DNA of 64,000 nt from Peromyscus leucopus (Eukaryota > Chordata > Mammalia > Rodentia > Cricetidae): contig NC_051079.1 of assembly GCF_004664715.2 (NCBI RefSeq), forward strand, positions 60,442,660 through 60,506,659, read 5' to 3'. The notes under the pieces were generated by a model, which saw only the letters and a list, made by a program, of their open reading frames with translations, was not told where the DNA came from and searched no databases. Within the stretch, counting starts at the first letter, position 1; every line of letters starts with the position of its first letter. Of the stretch, positions 56,673 through 64,000 are shown piece by piece. The position numbers were made by a program, and so were the translations under genes.

Positions 56673-58929
56673 ACTTTTGAAGAGTAGTTGACCATAGCAG
56701 AAAGCAGAACCACGGATAAAAAGGACTTTGGCTTCTGCATTTTGTTTTAGTGCTTTGTTTCACTCATGGAACTGTTTCAGCTTGACAAGTGACCCTCAGT
56801 TAACACCACGTTATATGTGAAAGCTCTTCAAGTCTGGGATAGGAAACCTTGAGGAAGTGAGCCCCACCTGACTGCACCCAGTCTATGTATATGAGGTAGA
56901 GGTTCTCCTCTGCTGCCCCATCCTGAGAAGTTATCTAACAGTAGCCACTCCACAAGGGTTCAGATGGCCCCAGATGCCCTTACAGCTGCATTTCATCCAA
57001 ACTCCCTGGATAGTCATAATCATAATAAGTCCTTCCTATGAAGCAATGATCATTGCTGTACCCTTCCTCAAATGCCAGAAAAACAAATTCTGCTCATGTC
57101 AACTTTAGTAATTCCCTGTTTATCCCATATCAGGGGTTACTGGCAATAGCCTCAAAACACCCTCTATTAGTTTGGGGCATCTTTTGATGACTTTAGTCAA
57201 AATAATCTCTGACTAGAGAACCTGGAAATCTCTCCATGGAAAGGGGAAATTCTGACATATATTTACAGCCACAGACACATTCCAGTATTGAAACTTTGGC
57301 CAGTGTTGGTTCAACAGCACAGCTAGCTGGTGACTCTCTGTCAAGGTAAGAAAAAGGCACTGGCGGTGGGGGAGAGAAACTCAGCTTCTGAGTGTGGATG
57401 ATAGGCTAATTACATATGACCCTGTCCACTGTGCTACAACTGTCTCCCAGCCCATGGGTGGGAAATTTAACACTGATGAGCCTTTCCTTCTGTTTCATTG
57501 CCCAACGCTTAATTTAGGTTCCAAGTTTAGCTTAATCTATCATCTAAAAGTTTAAGTGAGGGAAACAACTACTAAGGTACAACAGGAGTATCCTGTGGAC
57601 TCTTCTATTCAGCAGGTACTTCTTAACTCACAGGTGAGCCCCACTATCCCCCACCAAGATCCAGGATAACAGGAACTTTAGATGTATAGTCCCTTATAGA
57701 TAGAGCTTTCACATGATAATTTTGTCTTCACAACACCCTGTGGGCACACAAAATAAGAGTAATCTCCCTTTGAGAGGTAAGTTTAGAGATGATTTTTTTT
57801 CAAAAAAAAAAAAAAATGATACAGCAATGTTGGCCTGAGGGCAAAACTCCAGGTGTCTTGGCTGGAGTTGGACTATTGTGTGTGATAATTAATAGAGACA
57901 GGAGTCTACTTAAGTTTTTTCCAGAGTTCTCAAGGAATTCTTAGAGTGATCAAGATATAGTCCCCACTGCTGCTGCCCACTTCATTTTTTGCCTTACACC
58001 ATGAAGTGCCTGCTGCTTCATCACTTGGTGTCTTGGTGAAGGGAGGATGAGATGGGTCAGCCATTCATCCTTGAGTCTTCTCTTGCTATCACTGACTAAA
58101 TTAGAGGAGCTACACTGTTACCATAAAAGTTTCAAAGAACCTAGAGAAATATGTTTCTTTATGAAGGTGTTTGGTAAAGGTGGGAAGAAGTATTCCAAGG
58201 CAATACATGTTAAGGTCCATCTAAGAAAAAAAGAGATGATGGGAAGGAAAAGACCCTGCTCAGAGGGAGACCAATGCCATGGCAGAACCTTACCAACATT
58301 GTATTTCTGATTCTAAGCAACCATGATGAGAACAGAATCCTTGCATACTCGATTATTCCCACTACCTCCTCCCCAGGGCACAGAACCACAAAATATTATT
58401 TTCTATTTGATCACAATTTTTGCTACTTAAATTCCTACACACATATATGTTTCATATCTTCTAGTGGTGGCACCAAGAAGCATACATGTTAAATGTTGTT
58501 CAAAAACATTCTGCATATTCGATAGCATTACAGGAACAGGATCTTGGTCTTGTAAACATCACTTGTAATTATATCATTTATATTAGCTTACTTTCTCCCA
58601 GTAATACTGTCAAGATTTTAATACTAGGGTCTCTCTGCATCCCCTTGCATCAGGAGTTATCAGACAAGGAGCACTCACTTCAGGGAAAATAACAGGCTTT
58701 TTGTTAGTTATGTGTCCATGGGACTTGTGGATACCATATTACTCTAAGGTAACTGGCCTCAGTTTCAAAGACCCCTTCCAGCTCTAACAGTCAGTGATCC
58801 CATTATGCCTTGACCCTTTAGCCCCATGTGTCTGCAGAGCACAGTTAGGCATAGGCCTTTTTACTGAGTAAGCCCAGACAGACATGGGCAGCACCATTCC
58901 CAGAGCTTAAAGAGAAAGTTGCCTCTGGG
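56673..58929. other. 2.3 kb repeat-poor stretch
   Basis: No rodent-specific transposable element recognised. A weak MIR-like trace lies at 58740-58800 (ccccttccagctctaacagt) and an A-run at 57802-57814. A splice-donor-like caaggtaagaaa occurs near 57347 without other exon evidence. Confidence 0.4.
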
Positions 58930-59140
58930 AAGTGCAGCACCTGCCTCCCCTACCCGCCCACCCCCCTCTTTCCCAGCCTTCCCACCCACACCTGTCTCTA
59001 GGCCTTAGCTTCCTGGGTCACAGTAGGAAACTCCCGCCCACCAGCTGGGCTGGTTTTATTTTTGAGAAAGGAGAACAGCTGGGTGATTTTAAAGATGGAA
59101 CTTAAGATCCACTTAACTAGTCAGCTCCAGTTGTCAGGCC
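58930..59140. promoter_or_regulatory. Candidate enhancer-like E-box/MEF2-like cluster
   Basis: A GC-richer island in AT-rich, repeat-poor DNA. Within 200 bp there are CACCTG (58938-58943 and 58989-58994), CAGCTG (59042-59047 and 59076-59081), CAGTTG (59128-59133), CACCC/GC-box type words (cccgcccacc) and an A/T-rich MEF2-like word ttttattttt (59054-59063) between the two CAGCTG sites. This is a motif-density argument only. Activity and conservation are unknown. Confidence 0.3.
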
Positions 59141-60450
59141 CCGAAGCTGCATTTAAGGACAGGAGTTGTGGATGTGACATGAAAGCAAGAGCCACAGATG
59201 CTTTGTCCGCCCCCAGCAGGAGAGACTGCACACTTCATACTTTTCTCCAAAGGACTTCTGCTGGCTTGCTTTGGTCTCATTCTTCTCTTTCATAAAATGT
59301 ATTCACTGGCGTCTGGTCTTTTGAGGCTTTTGGCTAGAGAAGAAAGAGGGTCAGCAAGTTAACAAATTAAACATGTTCCACCTGGCCAGGCCATCAAAAG
59401 CTGAGCTTACTTGGTCTCAGTCTACGCTGTCTTCAGATCCCGGTATCTATCTGAATGACAGAAGGCTTTGTTCAAATTCACAGAATATTTTATAGCAGAG
59501 TAAAACAGATCTAATAGATCCATTTCTCATTAAAAAGGTCAATGCTGGGAACACCTGACACTGTATAACTGTCTCATTCAATTTAGTAGGTCAAGCCTGA
59601 CTAATCCTATCTTCTGATTGGGGTGAATTCATTTCCCCTGAAAAGGGGAGGATTTCCCACAGGCTTCCAGATTATGTACTTCTGAACCTGTATGTTCATA
59701 AGACATTACTGAACTGTGGATTAAACCCAACTCATCCAGTAAACAAAAATAATCCCATATCCAAATTAACATTTAGAAGCCATAAGCCAAGAAATATAAA
59801 TCCTCTTAGAAATTGGACCGTGTGCTCAGTGAAAAAACAGAGTTGGAAAGAACACATGAAGAAAATCTGCTCAAAGTTCATATCCTCTGAGTCCACAGAC
59901 AAAATTTAAAAAAAAAAAAAATGTAATCATCAGCTTTTTTCAAACTTTCCTTGAAATAAATAGATTAAAAGATACATACTGTCCTCCAGCAAGACTAGAC
60001 CCTGAGTCAGAACTGAGTTTTGTTTCGTCTATCTGCTGCTTGCTGTGTGGTACTGAAAAAAATCCCTTCACCTCTCCGGGACTTAATTACACCTATTGGG
60101 TAAAGGTTTGAAACTTGTCTTTTGTATTATGTCCAGCAGTGTTATCCATTGGGTCTAATTTAATAATGTTAATTATGCAGAGAGGCTGTAATGTGGGGAC
60201 TGAGCATTTGGGTCTCTTTCGATAGAGAAACACACTCTCTCCTGGTTAACACAGGTCTTTTTTGAGTATGCTTGATGGTCCCTCTTAAGAGTCCTGCTTT
60301 TGGAACCCTGTGCATTCTTTCTTTGGCCATTTTAAGTGTAGTTCTCAATGTTTTATGTGTAAACTAAAATAATTAATACAGGTTTCCTGTACATTCCAAA
60401 AGTATCTCCATTCCTCTCTCTGAATCTTGATCAGATGGAAATATATAAAT
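59141..60450. other. No recognised feature
   Basis: 1.3 kb with no repeat or gene recognised; the frame at 59062-59295 has no recognised domain. Confidence 0.4.
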
Positions 60451-60495
60451 ATTTATATGTGTGTGTGTATGTATATATATATGTGTATGTATATA

Positions 60496-60532
<37 letters not shown>

Positions 60533-60533
60533 G
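60451..60533 (+). repeat. (TA/TG)n microsatellite
   Basis: Alternating TA and TG blocks (tatatgtgtgtgtgtatg and onward). Minus-strand Tyr/Ile/His frames are artefacts of it. Confidence 0.95.
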
Positions 60534-60728
60534 CCTGTCTAGAATTGGGAACAATCTTATGACATGCTTTAGCCAATGAAATGTAAGAAGTGATGGGAGA
60601 GCTGGCCCATGATTTTCTATACTTCCTCCCTTTGCCATAGTGGTTCAGGAACAGATAAAGAGAAGAAGATACCCGAACTCACAATCCATCAACATGGAAC
60701 AAGGGTATAAAGAAAACATTTATTTGGT

Positions 60729-60975
60729 GAAGCCACTGAGGCTAAACGGGTAGATGTCTAACTCCAAGAAAACCATCATTTGAAAGAGCCAGTCAATGAG
60801 GTTAAACAGGTAGATCTCTAACTCCAAGAGGACCATCATTTGAAAGAGCCTGTCAATGAGGTTTAACAGGTAGACCTCTAACTCCAGGAGGACCATCATT
60901 TGAAAGAGCTAGTCAATGAGGTTTAACAGGTAGACCTCTAACTCCAAGAGGACCATCATTTGAGAGAGTCAGTGC
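60729..60975 (+). repeat. Minisatellite, 60-bp unit, about 4 copies
   Basis: The unit boundaries repeat exactly every 60 bp: (g)tcaatgaggtttaacaggt, agacctctaactccaagagg, accatcatttgaaagagc. Unit 1 (60729 on) is the most diverged; units 2-4 differ from each other at only a few positions. All frames contain stops (taa, tag), so it is non-coding. Confidence 0.97.
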
Positions 60976-62238
60976 CAGACACAAAGTAAACTGTAGACAA
61001 GTGCACTCTCAGTTATCTGTAACAGAAATGTTGAGCTGTTAAGGGATTATGGATGGAGGCTGTTTTGTGTTTGTCAGATATTGATGTTCATGGGGCTGTT
61101 GATGTTTGAAATGAATGTCTGAGGTACAGGATTGAGGCAAGAAAACAACAACAGAGAAACAAAAGGCAAATGCATCATAGCTGAGCTAAAAAAGTAAATT
61201 TAGAGATAGATAATTGACTCTACGGTGCTGAGGAGGTAAGTTACAAACTATGTTCAGTCTTTATTTTGATGATAAGAAGTCCTACCAAGAGATCATTTCC
61301 CTATGACATTCTGTCTGCTTTGCAGCTTTGTCATGCCTCAATAAAGGGGTCATGATTTTTGGTTCCTTTGTGTTAACTGTAACCCACTATGCAGTCCTGG
61401 GAATCAGCCACCCATGCAATCAGTTAAAGGGGGCAAGCCAAACCCACCAAGAGATATGTTCTTGATTACCAACCTAAATATTTAAGTCCTTACTCTGCTT
61501 AATAACAATGTAGTGGCATTCATTTTCCCCCACCAGCAAAAACCACATGTTAACTCTTGAAATTAAAACAGGAAGCAATGTGACACAGAGGCAAATGTCA
61601 AATACAAAGTTGGGGCCAAGGACAATGCAATGCAGGAAGGTGTAGGATGTTTCTGCCAGCAACAGCCCCCACTCTTCCACCATCCTTTTGCATCTGTGGC
61701 CCTCTCAACATTCCCCAGCCTGTTGGTCCCTGAGAACCATAACTAGGGTTACACTACAGTTTTGCAGGAAGAAAAAAATCTGGGGGCATATGTACAACTG
61801 ATGTTTATGCATCAGACAAATGTAATTAGTACCAAGTTCACAGCCTGCAAAATGAGATCATATTATCTGCATTGCAGATTTCCCCACCTGCTTCCATTGC
61901 AGCAGCCTTGAAGGTATGACTCTTACAGCCCTGGGCTTTCAGCTCCTAAAGAATGGATTCATGTACTGGAGAATGGGGCCAGACTAGAGCTGTGGATGGC
62001 ATTCTTAATTGCCCACTAAAAATCATCTGGGGAGCATTAGACACCCTTACCACCCAAGCCATACTTTGGGCAATTACTCTAGCTTGACTGGAATGACCCA
62101 AGACACCAGTGCTGATTATGTTGTTAATCCTAACTGCCTACCAAATGATTTAAAAGTATGTATATAATGCTTGGCCCTCTTTCCTGAGTACCAGATTTCA
62201 TTGGTATAGTCAATAGACAGAGAAGCATAATATTCATT
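60976..62238. other. 1.26 kb without recognised repeat or gene
   Basis: No element recognised; the frame at 61474-61683 has no recognised domain. Confidence 0.4.
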
Positions 62239-62405
62239 TTTGTTTGTTTGTTTGTTTGTTTGTTTCAAGACAGGGTTTCTTTGTATAGTTTTGGTGCCTC
62301 TCCTAGATCTTGCTCTGTAGACCAGGTGACCTTGAACTCACAGACATCTGCCTGGCTCTGACTCCTGAGTGCTGGAATTAAAGGTGTACATCACCACCAC
62401 CCGGT
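62239..62405 (-). mobile_element. B1 SINE (antisense) with (TTTG)n tail
   Basis: A (TTTG)5 run is followed by 'caagacagggtttctttgta', 'aacagg'-type changes, 'ccttgaactcacagacatct' and 'gagtgctggaattaaaggtg', ending caccaccacccgg. The flanks gaagcataatattc (62222-62235) and gaagcttgatgttc (62406-62419) match at 11 of 14 positions and may be a worn target duplication. Confidence 0.93.
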
Positions 62406-62749
62406 GAAGCTTGATGTTCTTAAGCATCATGCTTCCCCAGGTTATTTTAATATACAACCATGTTTAAGACCCATTCCTATGGAGGAATTATTATGTCTGT
62501 ATAGGAAGTAAAAATAAGGTAGAAACACCATCTGTCTAATCCTGGCCCTTCAAGATAAGGAACAAAAGCCCTTCAGTGTGGATACAAAGAAAAGTGCTTA
62601 AAATCAGTTAATTAATTGATTTTAAAATTCTAAACCACAACTTATAGGTACAACACAAACATTAGACCAAAAGGAAAATAAAAATAATTCCTAGAACTTA
62701 GAATCCAGCTCAGGCATTATAATAATATGTGGTGTTGTGGGGTAGCTAG
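62406..62749. other. No recognised feature
   Basis: AT-rich, unannotated. Confidence 0.4.
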
Positions 62750-62945
62750 AACTCACATATGTTCCTGAGTGATGTAAATGTGCAGCTTGGACATGTATTT
62801 AAAAAGTTAAATATACATTGACCATATGGCTCAGTAATTCCACTCCTAGGTACTTACTCAGAAGATAGAAAAATATACGCCAACAACTATAATTCTGAAT
62901 TAGTATAGCATTTTCATTTATAATTAACAAAACTGGAATATATTA
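62750..62945 (+). mobile_element. Old L1M ORF2/3' fragment
   Basis: 'gaccatatggctcagtaatt', 'ccactcctaggtacttactc' and 'agaagatagaaaaatatacg' follow the L1M sequence accatatgacccagcaat...ccactcctaggtatatacc. Confidence 0.87.
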
Positions 62946-63045
62946 GTTTTCTTCTGCTACATAATCAACTACATGCTTAAAAAACAGGTGTATTATCTTT
63001 TAGTTTCTGTGGATCAGGTTCTAAGGTTGGCTCTGTGCTGGGGAT
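62946..63045 (+). mobile_element. Old mammalian repeat fragment
   Basis: 'tattagttttcttctgctac', 'ataatcaactacatgcttaa' and 'ttttagtttctgtggatcag' resemble a widespread old repeat (gttagtttcctattgctgc...ttacagttctgtaggtcag). Name uncertain. Confidence 0.5.
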
Positions 63046-63122
63046 GTCTTTCTGTATACTGTGAATGTATTGCTATAGTTGATTGATAAATAAAATGCTG
63101 ATTGGCCAGTAGCCAGGCAGGA
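63046..63122 (+). mobile_element. 3'-truncated LTR fragment, related to the 26.6-kb LTR
   Basis: 'tgtctttctgtatactgtga' then 'ttgataaataaaatgctgat' and 'tggccagtagccaggcagga' align with the first 75 bp of 26610-26954 (ctatataaataaaacactga, tagccagtgaccagacagga). Sequence after 63122 is unrelated. Confidence 0.6.
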
Positions 63123-64000
63123 ATTCCCCAAATGTAGGCATGCCTCAAAATTCATAGAACTATATACCCAAAAGATGGATTTTACCAAATATGGCTTTTA
63201 TCTCAATGAACTTGACTTTGAAAACTAAAGTGGCAGGGTAATAAAGCAGCTTCCAGCAGATTAAAATATCTTTTTGATCTAGTTCCCAATGTCTTGATGG
63301 AATTTCAGTAAGGCAAATAATATGCTACATACGATTCCTATTCCAATATATTTACTAACTGAATTGCTCATTAGGTGAACTTCAAATGCTGCTTTTTCAT
63401 TAGAAGTGTAATATATGTGGGAAGAATTCAAAGCTGCTTACCATGAAAGGGTGGGGCTGATCCTATGATTAACACAAATATTAAAGTAAAAATCCTTCTA
63501 TTAGATTAGTAAAACAAAACAATAAATACTGCTGAAGATCCTTTGTTCACAAACAATTTCTTACAAATTATTGCAAAGTCAAGCACAAAGAAGCATCAAT
63601 TCAAGTTACCTGAGATCTCCTATCCTTGTACACAAAGCTGTAACCAGTATGGAAGAGCATATATCAGGTGGCAGCTTATGAGGAGGAGGGCAGGGGAAGC
63701 ATTAAGTCTGTGGCAATGGACTCAGAAGATCCCTATAGCCAAACTTCCACCAACAAACCAGACTTTGTAGATAACGTTGAGACTTTATAAGCTGTGCAAC
63801 AACAGTGAGATGAATTTTGACTTAATCCAATAAAACCCAAGACAGTGAATAAAGGCATACAAATATAAGCAATAGATGGCATCCTTCTGAGCAAAGATCA
63901 CTTTAAACAGCATTTCTAATGATAGACTTCAGAAGACTAGTAAAGATGCCTGCTAGAGATTCAAGAGATGAATCAAAGTAGTTGGGAGGGGAATTTATTT
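63123..64000. other. No recognised feature
   Basis: AT-rich. A 75-codon open frame at 63543-63770 has no recognised domain or gene context. Confidence 0.4.

Noticed and set aside
57330..57360. caaggtaagaaa as a splice donor
   Set aside because: A lone donor-like word without a matching acceptor, open exon or conservation evidence.
60729..60975. Regularly spaced repeat, considered as a CRISPR-like array
   Set aside because: The whole 60-bp unit repeats without variable spacers and the DNA is mammalian; it is a minisatellite.

Overview
The window is vertebrate nuclear DNA from a muroid rodent, most likely a cricetid (vole, deer mouse or hamster type). The B1 SINEs carry the 'aggaaaggcgcaaagctac' variant that I associate with cricetids. 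B2/B3-type SINEs, ORR1/MT-type MaLR LTRs and a murine-type LINE-1 are also present. I recognise no exon of a protein-coding gene, no rRNA or tRNA gene, and nothing bacterial or viral in organisation. It is best read as intergenic or intronic DNA.

Layout. 0-7 kb: one B1 with a perfect target-site duplication, then a three-deep nest of repeats at 3.2-4.6 kb (ancient repeat, MaLR LTR inside it, 6-bp-TSD LTR inside that), and a second LTR of the same family at 6.45 kb. 7.2-14.5 kb: a nearly full-length LINE-1 in antisense orientation with recognisable but broken ORF1 and ORF2. It is split by two more LTRs of that family, one of which holds a young B1. 15.0-15.8 kb: a second three-deep nest (MER5A-like DNA transposon, ORR1-like LTR, LINE-1 3' end). 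16-26 kb: old L1M and L2 pieces, MaLR, SINEs, microsatellites, and a 694-bp LTR that split a B1. 26-29.5 kb: a 345-bp LTR at a LINE-1 3' end, a GATA tract, and pieces of a second LINE-like family. 29.5-42.9 kb: mostly unannotated sequence with MIR, L1M and SINE fragments. 43-47 kb: a LINE-1 3' end with an LTR insertion, another copy of the second LINE-like family, and a sixth copy of the LTR family on the minus strand. 47-64 kb: L2/MIR/L1M fragments, long microsatellites, a LINE-like copy with a 5' inversion (55.7-56.7 kb), a repeat-poor stretch with a GC-richer E-box cluster (near 59 kb), and a four-unit 60-bp minisatellite (60.7 kb).

The most informative signal is the LTR family with six copies here. 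It has TG...CA-type ends and 6-bp target duplications (four perfect, two imperfect), and all copies share antisense B1-derived sequence inside the LTR, so the SINE was captured before the family spread. Repeat family names rest on recall of consensus sequences, not on a database search. Copies aligned to one another within the window are the firmer evidence.
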